A stretch of DNA of 64,000 nucleotides from Corynebacterium sp. p3-SID1056 (lineage in GTDB: Bacteria; Actinomycetota; Actinomycetes; Mycobacteriales; Mycobacteriaceae). Position 1 is the first letter of the stretch; each line of letters begins with the position of its first letter. The notes beneath the pieces were generated by a model that saw only the letters and a list, made by a program, of their open reading frames with translations, had not been told where the DNA came from and did not search any database. Where the stretch lies: contig NZ_JALXXL010000002.1 in assembly GCF_025152525.1 (NCBI RefSeq), positions 1 to 64,000 on the forward strand, read 5' to 3'. The position numbers and the translations under genes are program-made. This document shows, one piece after another, positions 26,758 through 35,068 of this stretch.

Positions 26758-26797
26758 AAACCCCAGCCCACATACGCTGTGAGCTGGGGTTTTCTTT
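26758..26797 (+). terminator. Terminator of the 24652 gene, also facing the tRNA genes
   Basis: AAACCCCAGC (26758-26767) pairs with GCTGGGGTTT (26783-26792), followed by TCTTT on the plus strand. On the minus strand it lies directly behind tRNA-Arg copy 2 and could end that transcript too. Confidence 0.85.
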
Positions 26798-26872
26798 GGT
26801 GCGCCCGGAGGGATTCGAACCCCCAACCTTCTGATCCGTAGTCAGATGCTCTATCCGTTGAGCTACGGGCGC
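26797..26872 (-). tRNA. tRNA-Arg (ACG), copy 2
   Basis: Same 76-base sequence as the gene at 24323, with encoded CCA. It is followed on the minus strand by the shared terminator and preceded by tRNA-Ser(GCU) two bases away. Confidence 0.95.
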
Positions 26873-26874
26873 AA

Positions 26875-26966
26875 TGGCGGAGACGACAGGATTTGAACCT
26901 GCGGCCCTCCGCAAAGAGGGCAACTCCTTAGCAGGGAGCCCCATTCGGCCGCTCTGGCACGTCTCC
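26875..26966 (-). tRNA. tRNA-Ser (GCU)
   Basis: Class II tRNA of 92 bases with acceptor GGAGACG/CGTCTCC, discriminator G and encoded CCA. The loop CTGCTAA gives anticodon GCU, and the variable arm is long. It is probably co-transcribed with tRNA-Arg copy 2. Confidence 0.95.
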
Positions 26967-27030
26967 AGGCCTCCGCTCATCCTACCTAGTGCACCCGCCA
27001 CATCCAAATGAAGCCCGTATAGTGGTGCGC

Positions 27031-27444
27031 ATGAAGCTCAACACAGACCTTTCCGCTGGCGTCGCCACCCGCAGCGACCTGGGCCCCGCAGCAGCCGATC
27101 GCGCCGATTGGATTGTTTGGGCGCTCGCCGACATCGAGTCGTTTTCGCCCCAATCGCTTGTCGACGCCCCCTTGTACCTCTCCCCCAAGCACGCCGCACC
27201 CGAGCGCCTGGGTGCCGGCACGTTGCTCCTCGGCGTGCCGCTCGGGCAGATCCCCGGCGCGAATCTCGCCGGGGTGGACCCGCGCCACCCGGGGGACGCA
27301 TCCGTGACCCCCGACGCGCCGCTGTCGCTTGCCGACGTCGCCGTCATCGCCGGCGTCGAGCGCGCAACCGTCAAGCGCGCGCAGGACGGCCTGCGTGGCA
27401 CCGATTACTCGCCCCAGTTCCACACGACCCCGGAGCTGTTCTAG
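27031..27444 (+). CDS. Uncharacterised protein (137 residues)
   Basis: I do not recognise this protein. It is soluble, with no signal peptide or TM. The chain has an N-terminal helical part (residues about 1-45), a Leu/Gly/Pro-rich middle (GTLLLGVPLGQIPGANLAG) and a C-terminal stretch with ADVAVIAGVERATVKRAQ that could form a helix-turn-helix. The start is set by TATAGT (27018-27023) seven bases before ATG 27031, a leaderless arrangement. The aminotransferase gene follows 18 bases after its stop with its own leaderless promoter. Confidence 0.65.
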   Translation: MKLNTDLSAGVATRSDLGPAAADRADWIVWALADIESFSPQSLVDAPLYLSPKHAAPERLGAGTLLLGVPLGQIPGANLAGVDPRHPGDASVTPDAPLSLADVAVIAGVERATVKRAQDGLRGTDYSPQFHTTPELF

Positions 27445-27462
27445 TTCATTACACTGTGGGGC

Positions 27463-28590
27463 ATGACACACCTTCCGCGCCCCGACATTGATGCTGACGG
27501 TCTGCTCGAGTACTCGGTCGTCTTTACCGACCGCTCGCTGAACCACATGTCGCAGAAGTTCATCTCCGCAGCCCAGGAGATGCTCACGCTGCTGACCTCG
27601 ACGTACGGGGCCGATTCGGCTGCGCTCGTCCCGGCGGGCGGCACCGGCGCGATGGAGGCGGTGGCCCGCCAGCTCTTCCGCGGCAAGAAGGTGCTCATCC
27701 TGCGCTCGGGTTTGTTCACGTTCCGCTGGAGCCAGATCATCGAGGCAGGGCAGCTCACCGACACCGTGCACGTGCTCAACGCGCAGCCGACGAGCCAAGA
27801 TGCGCAGCCGTCTTTTGCGCCGCCGGCGCTGGAAGAGGTGCAGCGTGCCGTCGAGAAGCATGCACCCGACGTGATTGTCACCGCGCACACGGAAACCGCC
27901 GCGGGCCTGACGCTGCCGGAGGACTACATCGCGGGGCTGGGAAGCATTGCGCAAGACCACGGCGCGCTGTTCGTGCTTGATTCCATCGCAGCGGGCGCGG
28001 CCTTCCCCGACATGGCGGCGCAACGCATAGACGTGCTCGTCTCTGCGCCGCAGAAGTCGTGGTCCGGCTCCCCCGCGACCGGCTACGTCATGCTCTCGCA
28101 GAAGGGCCGCGACGCGGTGCTTTCCAGCGACTCGGACTCCTTCACCCTGGACTTGAAGAAGTGGCTCGCGATTTTCGACGGCTACCGCGCAGGCCAGGCC
28201 GGCTACCACTCCACCCTGCCGACCGACACGATCCTGCACAACCTGGAGGTCATGCAGGAATCGGTTGAGTTCGGCCTGGACACGCTGGCAAAGAATCAGT
28301 TGGCGCTCGGCCGACTCGTCCGCGAGGCCGCCTACCAGCGCGGCTACCGCTCAGTGGCCGCGGAAGGCTTCGAGTCGAACGGCGTGGTCGTGCTGTACGC
28401 AAACAACCCTGACCAGCAGTCAGGCGCGGCATTTAAGCCCCACGGCATGCAGATCGCCTCGGGTGTGCCGCTGAACATTGGGGAGGCGGACGGCTTTTCC
28501 ACCTTCCGCATCGGCCTGTTCGGCCTGGACAAGTGGGCCGACCCGCAGGCCGCGGCCCAGCGCTTCATCGACGTGCTGGACGCGCTTTAA
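27463..28590 (+). CDS. Class V aminotransferase (alanine-glyoxylate/phosphoserine type)
   Basis: 375 residues in the type-I PLP fold. The schiff-base Lys is in [11 protein letters not shown] (near residue 205), and the PLP-binding Asp is in [15 protein letters not shown]. The N-terminal [14 protein letters not shown] stretch contacts the cofactor phosphate. Related genes in corynebacteria are annotated as alanine-glyoxylate or phosphoserine aminotransferase-like, and the substrate cannot be fixed from the sequence. TACACT (27450-27455) lies seven bases before the ATG, so it is probably leaderless. tRNA-Ser(UGA) lies tail-to-tail seven bases downstream. Confidence 0.75.
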   Translation: MTHLPRPDIDADGLLEYSVVFTDRSLNHMSQKFISAAQEMLTLLTSTYGADSAALVPAGGTGAMEAVARQLFRGKKVLILRSGLFTFRWSQIIEAGQLTDTVHVLNAQPTSQDAQPSFAPPALEEVQRAVEKHAPDVIVTAHTETAAGLTLPEDYIAGLGSIAQDHGALFVLDSIAAGAAFPDMAAQRIDVLVSAPQKSWSGSPATGYVMLSQKGRDAVLSSDSDSFTLDLKKWLAIFDGYRAGQAGYHSTLPTDTILHNLEVMQESVEFGLDTLAKNQLALGRLVREAAYQRGYRSVAAEGFESNGVVVLYANNPDQQSGAAFKPHGMQIASGVPLNIGEADGFSTFRIGLFGLDKWADPQAAAQRFIDVLDAL

Positions 28591-28596
28591 AGTAGT

Positions 28597-28684
<88 letters not shown>

Positions 28685-28738
28685 AACGGGTGCAAAGTCT
28701 ACCGTATGGGCCCGCCGACTCCGTTATCCTGGGTGGGC

Positions 28739-29701
28739 ATGAAAGCGATTGCACTGACAGACCCAGAAAATCCCCGCTCGCTCGCGCTCGTCGACACCCC
28801 GGAGCCTTCGCTTGACGACGGCAGCGTGCTCGTCCGCGTCACCGCCGCCGGCGTCAACCGCGCCGACCTCGTCCAGGCGCAGGGCAAGTACCCGCCGCCA
28901 AAAGGCGAGCCGGAAACCATTGGCCTGGAATGCGCCGGCGTGATTGTGGACCCGGGCACGACGGACCGCAGACAAGGCGAGGAGGTCGGCTGCCTGCTCG
29001 CCGGCGGCGGCTACGCCGAGTACGTCGCGGTCCCGGAAGGGCAGCTCACGCCCAAGCCCAAAAACCTGAGCCTTGAGGAGACCGCCGCGGTAGTGGAAGT
29101 CGCCTGCACAGTGTGGTCCAACCTCGGCATGGTCGCCGGCCTGCAAGCCGGCGACAAGGTGCTCATCCACGGCGGCGCCGGCGGCATCGGCTCCTTCGCT
29201 ATCCAGCTGTGCAAGGCGCTCGGCGCGGAAGTCGCCGTGACCGCGGGCAGCGAGGAAAAGCTCGCCTACTGCCGAGAACTCGGCGCCGACATCGCCATTA
29301 ACTACCGCACGCAGGATTTCGCCGAGGAGCTCAAGGGCTGGGCCGACATCATCCTGGACGTGGTCGGCGGCGCGTACCTGGAGCAGAACATCAAGTCGCT
29401 GGCTGTCGACGGCCGCCTCGTCGTCATCGCGCTGCAAGGCGGGCCCAAGGGCACGCTATCGCTGGGGCGGATGATGCCGCGCCGGCAGTCGGTGCACGCC
29501 ACCACGCTGCGCGCCCGCCCGCGCCCGATGAAGGCGCGCATTGTCGCCGACACCGTGGCGCACGTCTGGCCGCTCATCGAGTCCGGAAAGATCTCGCCAA
29601 ACGTGACCAAGACCTTCCCGCTCGCCCAGGCTGCCGACGCCCACGAGTACCTGGATTCCGGCGCGCACACCGGAAAGATCGTGCTCACGGTAGGTGCCTA
29701 A
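28739..29701 (+). CDS. NAD(P)H:quinone oxidoreductase, zinc-less MDR family
   Basis: 320 residues of the QOR/zeta-crystallin type. It has the AAGVNRADLVQAQGKYPPP substrate region and a Rossmann motif, IHGGAGGIGSFAIQL (near residues 143-157). It probably reduces quinones or alkenals with NADPH in the cytosol. It corresponds in order to Rv3777 at the edge of the mycobacterial cell-wall locus. TATCCT at 28725-28730 is eight bases before the ATG. Its TAA stop is formed by the dispersed palindrome at 29697. Confidence 0.85.
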   Translation: MKAIALTDPENPRSLALVDTPEPSLDDGSVLVRVTAAGVNRADLVQAQGKYPPPKGEPETIGLECAGVIVDPGTTDRRQGEEVGCLLAGGGYAEYVAVPEGQLTPKPKNLSLEETAAVVEVACTVWSNLGMVAGLQAGDKVLIHGGAGGIGSFAIQLCKALGAEVAVTAGSEEKLAYCRELGADIAINYRTQDFAEELKGWADIILDVVGGAYLEQNIKSLAVDGRLVVIALQGGPKGTLSLGRMMPRRQSVHATTLRARPRPMKARIVADTVAHVWPLIESGKISPNVTKTFPLAQAADAHEYLDSGAHTGKIVLTVGA

Positions 29702-29721
29702 CTTTTCGGCGAAAAGTTAGG
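29697..29721. repeat. Longest dispersed palindrome copy, shared by two convergent stops
   Basis: CCTAACTTTTC and GAAAAGTTAGG flank GGC, giving perfect 11-base arms. The TAA of the quinone oxidoreductase gene lies in the left arm and the TAA of the opposing gene in the right arm. As RNA it would be a stable hairpin with a UUCG-like tip. Confidence 0.85.
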
Positions 29722-30934
29722 CCAGCGACGCGACGGTGCGGATGAGCTGCTCAATGTCGGTCTCGGTGTTAAACGGCCCGAGCCCGATCGTCACCGCGCC
29801 GCCCATTTCGTCGACGCCCATGTCGGTGAGCAGCTGGCTCGGCCGCGCCAGGGTAGAGACGATCCCATGGGCCAAGAGCCGCTGGTGCACCATTGCCGAC
29901 GGCACGCCCTGCACCCCGAACATCAACCGCGGAATCCGCTCGATCGCCGCGCCTTCCGCCGCCTCGCCGGACACGCCGACAATATGGACGGCAGGCAAAG
30001 TTCCCAAGAACGTATCGAGGTCCTCGCGCAGCCGGTTGAAATAGGCGGCGGTCTGGCCCATCGAGTGCAGCAAACGGTTGCGGCGGGTGGGCCGGCCTTT
30101 CACCCCCTCGACCAGCGAGGCGTAGTGCTCCACCACCGCGGGCACGCCGCCGGCCAGCCCGGTAGAGACCTCCATGTCGAGGGCGGAGGCGTCCAAACGG
30201 CCGAACATCGCCTCGTCCCGGAAGACGAGCGCGCCCAGCTGCGGCCCGCCGAGCTCGGAGAGGTCGAGCGCGAGAATGTCCGCGCCCCAGGCGTCGAAGG
30301 TGATCGGTTTGTAGGGAGCGTACGAGGTGGCGTCGACAAGCACCCAGGCTCGCGAGCGCTCGCGCACCCGCTCCACAATGTCGCCGACGCCGATAATGGT
30401 GCCGAGCTCGGGGTGCGCAGCCGGCACCGAGACCAGGCGAGTCGCGCCGTCGACAAGCTCGGCGAACTGCCACGCAGGCAGGTCACCCGTAGCCAGATCT
30501 GCCTGCGCAAACGTCGTTGGCGCGCCGATGCGGCGCAGCGCCTTGGTCAGCTGCGGGCGATCCACCCGATTACACACGAGCGCCGAGTCGTGGCGAAACA
30601 GGGGCTTCAGCGCCACCGCCAACGACATGTACAGCGCCTCAAGGCTCGGGCCGAGCACAATGCAGCCCGGGGTAGCGCCGACCAAGTCCGCGACCGCAGA
30701 CCGCGCCTGCTGCAGGTAGGACTCACCCTCCGGGCGGCCCAGCGAGGCGCGCGAGTGCGTGCCGCCACCCGGCTCCGGCGGCGCGACGGACGCGGACATG
30801 CGGAAAGAACGGGCCACCGCCGCGGACACCCGCTCCGGGATCTGCGGCGCGTCGTGGGCGTTGAGGTACGTCCAGCCGTCACTCAGCGAGGTGTACAGCC
30901 CGCGCACACTCGCAACATCGAACGCCACGGCCAC
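29717..30934 (-). CDS. Cysteine-desulfurase-like class V aminotransferase homologue lacking the PLP lysine
   Basis: 405 residues with the class V fold (LVDATSYAPYKPITFDAWGADILALD corresponds to the cofactor Asp region, written here in part: DATSYAPYKP). Where active relatives read S-x-K-F-x-G-P-x-x-G, this one reads L-S-E-L-G-G-P-Q-L-G, so the schiff-base Lys is absent. It matches the position and family of Rv3778c, which from memory also lacks the Lys. It is therefore unlikely to be a standard PLP enzyme. GTG 30934 is chosen from the -10-like CAAAGT seven bases upstream. It is divergent from wzm and convergent with the quinone oxidoreductase gene. Confidence 0.7.
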   Translation of the reverse strand: MAVAFDVASVRGLYTSLSDGWTYLNAHDAPQIPERVSAAVARSFRMSASVAPPEPGGGTHSRASLGRPEGESYLQQARSAVADLVGATPGCIVLGPSLEALYMSLAVALKPLFRHDSALVCNRVDRPQLTKALRRIGAPTTFAQADLATGDLPAWQFAELVDGATRLVSVPAAHPELGTIIGVGDIVERVRERSRAWVLVDATSYAPYKPITFDAWGADILALDLSELGGPQLGALVFRDEAMFGRLDASALDMEVSTGLAGGVPAVVEHYASLVEGVKGRPTRRNRLLHSMGQTAAYFNRLREDLDTFLGTLPAVHIVGVSGEAAEGAAIERIPRLMFGVQGVPSAMVHQRLLAHGIVSTLARPSQLLTDMGVDEMGGAVTIGLGPFNTETDIEQLIRTVASLA

Positions 30935-31069
30935 ACCCCTCACTTTGCATCGACGGTATGAGAACGCACCCAATTATGCCCGGTTGTCCCCCGGCGCGCA
31001 CACTGCCTGCTCCTGGGCTGAATCAGTCGGAATCCTGCAAAGCAGCCAGTTGGCGCTAGGGTGAGAAAG

Positions 31070-31957
31070 GTGCAGGACTTTCAACAACTCCGCGCGGACG
31101 TCACGCGCATGACCAGCGACGCAGACCACGACACCCCACCGTCAAAGTCCAAGACGATGGGCATGGCCTTTCGCGACCTCGTTCGCGGCTGGGGCCAATA
31201 CGAGCTCTGGCTGCAGCTGGGTTGGCAGGACATCAAGCAGCGCTACCGCCGCTCCACGCTGGGCCCCTTGTGGATCACCATCGCCACCGGCGTGATGGCG
31301 CTCGCCCTGGGCCTGCTGTACTCCATGCTCTTCCAGATCGAGATCCGCGAGTTCCTCCCGCACGTCACCGTCGGCTTCATCGTCTGGGGCTTCATCTCCG
31401 GGTGCATCAAAGACGGGGCGAACGTCTTCATTGAAAACGAGGGACTGATCAAGCAGCTGCCCTCCGCCCTTTCCGTGCACGTCTACCGCCTCGTGTGGCG
31501 CCAGCTCCTGTTTTTCGCCCACAACATTGTCATCTGGGTACTGCTGGTCATTATCTTCCGCATCCCAATGACCTGGCAGACGCTGCTCGCGGTGCCCGCG
31601 ATGCTCTTGCTCGTGCTCAACGGCGTGTGGGTGACCATGCTCTTCGGCATCATCGCCACGCGCTTCCGCGACGTCGCACCCCTGCTCGAGGCGCTCGTGC
31701 AGCTGCTGTTCTATGTCACCCCGATCGTGTGGACCACCCAGACGCTGAAGGAGCAGGGCGGCGACGTCGCAAAGCGCGCACTGCTCGCGGAGATCAACCC
31801 GCTTTACCACTACCTGGAGATCGTGCGCGCCCCCATGATCGATCAGCCGGTGGCCGCCTACCACTGGGGCATCGTCGGTATCTGCACCCTCATCGGTCTG
31901 GGCATTACCCTGCTGGCGATGCGCCAGATGCGCTTCCGCGTGCCGTATTGGGTCTAA
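31070..31957 (+). CDS. wzm: Galactan ABC exporter, permease subunit (Wzm/Rv3783-like)
   Basis: 295 residues, an ABC-2 permease with about six TM segments and a cytosolic amphipathic N-terminus (WLQLGWQDIKQRYRRS, residues about 46-61). With Wzt it should move lipid-linked galactan across the cytoplasmic membrane. GTG 31070 is preferred because TAGGGT at 31057-31062 lies seven bases upstream; an earlier GTG at 31061 overlaps that box. wzt follows 16 bases after the stop. Confidence 0.88.
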   Translation: MQDFQQLRADVTRMTSDADHDTPPSKSKTMGMAFRDLVRGWGQYELWLQLGWQDIKQRYRRSTLGPLWITIATGVMALALGLLYSMLFQIEIREFLPHVTVGFIVWGFISGCIKDGANVFIENEGLIKQLPSALSVHVYRLVWRQLLFFAHNIVIWVLLVIIFRIPMTWQTLLAVPAMLLLVLNGVWVTMLFGIIATRFRDVAPLLEALVQLLFYVTPIVWTTQTLKEQGGDVAKRALLAEINPLYHYLEIVRAPMIDQPVAAYHWGIVGICTLIGLGITLLAMRQMRFRVPYWV

Positions 31958-31973
31958 GTGAAGGAGTCACACA

Positions 31974-32774
31974 ATGGTTTCTATCGACACCTATAACGCC
32001 TGCGTCGACTTCCCCATCTTCGACGCCAAGTCCCGCTCGCTGAAGAAGGCCGTCATGTCCTCGGCCGGCGGCAAGATCGGCAAGAACGCCTCCAACACCG
32101 TGGTCGTCGAGGCGCTCAAAGACATCAACCTCCACCTGCGCGAGGGCGACCGCGTCGGCCTGGTCGGCCACAACGGCGCCGGCAAGTCCACGCTTTTGCG
32201 CCTGCTCTCCGGCATCTACGAGCCGACCCGCGGCGTCGCCGATGTGCGCGGCCGCGTCGCGCCCGTCTTCGACCTGGGCGTGGGCATGGACCCGGAGATC
32301 TCCGGCTACGAGAACATCATCATCCGCGGCCTCTTCCTCGGCCAGACTCGCAAGCAGATGAAAGACAAGATGGACGAGATCGCGGAGTTCTCCGAGCTCG
32401 GCGACTACCTCAACATGCCGCTGCGCACCTATTCCACCGGCATGCGCGTGCGCCTCGCCCTCGGCGTGGTCACCTCCATCGAACCGGAGATTTTGCTTCT
32501 CGACGAGGGCATCGGCGCCGTCGACGCCGCCTTCATGGCCAAAGCGCGCGTCCGCTTAGCCGAGATGGTGGAGCGCTCCGGCATCCTGGTCTTCGCCTCG
32601 CACTCCAACGACTTCCTCGCCCAGCTGTGCACCACCGCCTTGTGGGTGGACAAGGGCGAGATCCGGCAAGCGGGCCTCGTCTCCGACGTGGTGGGCGCCT
32701 ACGAGGGCCCCGAAACTGGCGAGTACGTCGCAGAGCTGGTGGAGCGTTTCCACGGGGAAGATAAGGGCGAATAA
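31974..32774 (+). CDS. wzt: Galactan ABC exporter, ATPase subunit (Wzt/Rv3781-like)
   Basis: 266 residues. Walker A is GHNGAGKST (near residue 64), the signature segment is YSTGMRVRLALG, Walker B is ILLLDEGIGAVD and the switch His is in FASHSND. The chain stops after the nucleotide-binding domain, so it lacks the carbohydrate-binding extension of many Wzt proteins, as in mycobacterial Rv3781. AAGGAG at 31959-31964 serves the ATG. It forms an operon with wzm. Confidence 0.9.
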   Translation: MVSIDTYNACVDFPIFDAKSRSLKKAVMSSAGGKIGKNASNTVVVEALKDINLHLREGDRVGLVGHNGAGKSTLLRLLSGIYEPTRGVADVRGRVAPVFDLGVGMDPEISGYENIIIRGLFLGQTRKQMKDKMDEIAEFSELGDYLNMPLRTYSTGMRVRLALGVVTSIEPEILLLDEGIGAVDAAFMAKARVRLAEMVERSGILVFASHSNDFLAQLCTTALWVDKGEIRQAGLVSDVVGAYEGPETGEYVAELVERFHGEDKGE

Positions 32775-32785
32775 GGGCGGGCGTT

Positions 32786-33566
32786 TTAACCAGGAAATGA
32801 ATCCAGCAGCAATTCTGCTTGTTCAAGCTCGTCACTGGTTCGCAGCCCTTCTAGGAAGGACGCCAAGTCGCGGTCAAGCATTGCTGCAAGATCCATATAT
32901 GCGTTGAAGCTTTCCCGCGGGCTCAAGCGATGGTTTGTGCCGGTAATTGGAACTCCCGACAACACTAGCGGCTCATGGTGAGCAACCCGGTTCCGAATTT
33001 TCCGCACCGGGAGCACCTTGTGATACACCCACTCCCGCGTGAGTCCCTGAGACGAGAAATTAGGGTCTTGCGGTCTGGCTAGCTGCCTCGCGCCAGGGAA
33101 AACTTCCAATAAAGCAGCACTATCCCAAATCTGATCATGGTCGGCTCTCTCAAATGGAGCATCAAGCCCAGTCCCGCCACCTTTGTCCAACATGTTGGTC
33201 CATGTTCTGAACATCGAGGCCGCGACGATACGGCTACCCAGTGTGGCCCCTCGCACAACGTGCTGCGACGTATATCTCCGTGGCAGTGAGTCCCATGCCT
33301 CGCTGATGTTGCCACGAACTCGCGCGTCGAAACCAACTTCAGCCCTGGCGTACCAGTCCGAGCCAAACTTTTCGGCCAAAAGTCGATTGATCGCATTTCG
33401 CAGCGCAACCTCGATAAATGCAATGTCGCGGAAAAACGCACTCGCGAGTTTTACGATCCACTAGGTACAGCTCCAGAGCTGCTTCCTCCGCGTGGAACAT
33501 TCTCTCCAAGTATGGTCTGAACCGCTCTTCCGAGATCCATTCTTTCTTAAAATGAGCTATTCCCAC
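32786..33566 (-). pseudogene. Abi-family (abortive infection-like) gene with a frameshift
   Basis: Two reading frames together make one Abi_2-type protein. The first gives residues KKEWISEERFRPYL... to LYLVDRK (start GTG 33566). The second resumes as LASAFFRDIAFIEVALRNAI and continues to the stop at 32786. Removing one A from the AAAA run at 33449-33452 (TTTT on the plus strand) restores a single frame. The family motifs IEVALRNAINR and NRVAHHEP (the R-x-x-x-x-H-like site) are intact. It sits between wzt and glfT1, where mycobacteria have no such gene. Its GC content looks lower than its neighbours'. It could be a recent inactivation, a phase-variable tract or a sequencing error. Confidence 0.7.
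33367..33383. repeat. Dispersed palindrome copy inside the Abi-like pseudogene
   Basis: ACTTTT-CGGCC-AAAAGT, a perfect match to the consensus arms. Confidence 0.75.
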
Positions 33567-33581
33567 TTTTCCCCCAAAAGT
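33565..33581. repeat. Dispersed palindrome copy at the start of the Abi-like pseudogene
   Basis: ACTTTT-CCCCC-AAAAGT, overlapping the GTG start of the Abi-like gene. It would fall in its ribosome binding region. The 33582-33689 stretch up to glfT1 shows no gene. Confidence 0.7.
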
Positions 33582-33702
33582 ATTGCTTAGTCTCGGACAC
33601 TAGCTTATACTCAAACTCGTATTCCCCTCTCACACATAAGTCACCCGTTCAGCGGAATGGCTGTGGAGGGGTTTTCTCTTGCGATAAGGCACAATGAAAC
33701 AC

Positions 33703-34617
33703 ATGACTTCCACCCCGCAACCTCTCCATTCCAGCGGGAGCACCGCTGCCGTGATCGTGACCCATAAGCGCGTGGACTTGCTGAGGCACTCGCTGGAGCA
33801 GGTGGTGCGCCAGACGCACCCGGTGCAGTGGGTGATCGTGGTGGACAACGGGGCGGAATCACAAGTCAAGGAACTGCTGGAAGAGCTCGCGGGGAAGCGC
33901 GCCGTCTACCTGCCCAGCCACACCAACCTGGGCGGCGCGGGCGGGTTCGCCTACGGGTTCCTCCACGCGCTCGCGCTCGGCGCGGACGCGATCTGGTGCG
34001 CGGATGACGACGGCCGCCCGGCCGACGAGCACGTGCTCGCCGAGCTCTACCGGGTCGCCGAAGCACACGCTTTGTGCGAGGTCAGCCCGATCGTGGCGAA
34101 TATCGACGCCCCCGAGAAGCTCGCCTTCCCGCTGCGCCAAGGCACCGTGTGGCACAGGCGCGTCGACGAGCTGGAGGGCGACTTCCTCCCCCAGTACGCC
34201 TCGCTGTTTAACGGCGCCCTGATTTCCGCGAAGGCAATGGAGCGCATCGGCGTGCCCGATTATCGCCTGTTTATCCGCGGCGACGAGGTGGAGTACCACC
34301 GTCGGCTCGCCCAGTCCGGCCTAAAGTACGGCACGGCGCTGACCACCAGCTACCTACACCCGGACGGCTCGAGCGAGTTCCATCCAATTATGGGCGGCCG
34401 TGCGCACGCGCAGTGGCCGGACAACCCCACGAAACGCTACTTCACCTACCGCAACCGCGGCTACATCATCAACCAGCGCGGGATGAAGAAGATGCAGTTG
34501 CAGGAAGTGGTCCGCTTCGGCTGGTTCTTCCTCATCGAACGCAAGAATCCACGCGAATTCTTCCAGTGGCTTACGCTGTTGCGCCGCGGTGCGCGCGAGG
34601 ATTTCCGACGCCCCTAG
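33703..34617 (+). CDS. glfT1: Galactofuranosyltransferase GlfT1 (Rv3782-like)
   Basis: 304 residues, GT2 fold (GT-A), with VIVTHKRVDLLRHSLE at the N-terminus and the metal-binding ADDDGRP (near residue 106). It should add the first galactofuranose residues to the decaprenyl-PP-GlcNAc-Rha linker and so start the galactan chain. TRY/R-rich motifs (FTYRNRGYIINQRG) fit the family. CACAAT at 33690-33695 is seven bases before ATG 33703, favouring this start over the ATG at 33694. Its stop shares CTAG with that of the convergent GtrA gene. Confidence 0.88.
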   Translation: MTSTPQPLHSSGSTAAVIVTHKRVDLLRHSLEQVVRQTHPVQWVIVVDNGAESQVKELLEELAGKRAVYLPSHTNLGGAGGFAYGFLHALALGADAIWCADDDGRPADEHVLAELYRVAEAHALCEVSPIVANIDAPEKLAFPLRQGTVWHRRVDELEGDFLPQYASLFNGALISAKAMERIGVPDYRLFIRGDEVEYHRRLAQSGLKYGTALTTSYLHPDGSSEFHPIMGGRAHAQWPDNPTKRYFTYRNRGYIINQRGMKKMQLQEVVRFGWFFLIERKNPREFFQWLTLLRRGAREDFRRP

Positions 34618-35057
34618 CGCGGATCCTGCTGCGCGATGATCTTGGTTTCTTCCTTAAAGATCACGCGGCGCTGCAGCACGAAGTTGGTCACCGTGGCCAC
34701 GCCCTGGGCGATGACGAAGGAGACGCCGTCCTTCCACGGGTTGGTGTCGATGCCCATGGCGATCAGCGGGCCCTCCGTCCAGCGGTACAGCAGAATCTGC
34801 ACCACAAACGTCACCGCGTAGAGGAAGAAAACCGCGCCCGCCTTCTTGGCGTTGACCTCGGCCTGGAACGCGAACTTGGAGTTGAGCAGGTAGGCGGTCA
34901 GCGTGCCGAAGACCCAGCCGACGGCTTTGGCCATGTCGCGCTGGGTACCGACGAGCTCGGTGAGCGAGTAGGTGATGCCAAAATCAATGACCGCGCAGCC
35001 GATACCGATGATTAAAAACGGCACGAGCTGCTTGAATACTGCGGAAGAGGAAGACAC
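34614..35057 (-). CDS. GtrA-family membrane protein (Rv3789-like)
   Basis: 147 residues with four TM segments and the GtrA opening FLIIGIGCAVIDFGITYSL (residues about 14-32). Mycobacterial Rv3789 sits next to dprE1. It was proposed as a flippase for decaprenyl-phosphoryl-arabinose and later as an anchoring factor for priming enzymes. The gene here lies two genes from dprE1, in the opposite direction. The C-terminal RRVIFKEE is typical of the family. Confidence 0.85.
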   Translation of the reverse strand: MSSSSAVFKQLVPFLIIGIGCAVIDFGITYSLTELVGTQRDMAKAVGWVFGTLTAYLLNSKFAFQAEVNAKKAGAVFFLYAVTFVVQILLYRWTEGPLIAMGIDTNPWKDGVSFVIAQGVATVTNFVLQRRVIFKEETKIIAQQDPR

Positions 35058-35068
35058 GGCCGCTTAGT

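Noticed and set aside
25267..26826. A 519-codon antisense frame across the Asn-rich repeats
   Set aside because: It reflects the repeat DNA read backwards; the plus frame has signal peptide, ribosome site and terminator.
33079..33441. A separate small gene in the Abi-like region
   Set aside because: It is a third reading frame over the pseudogene and has no motif.
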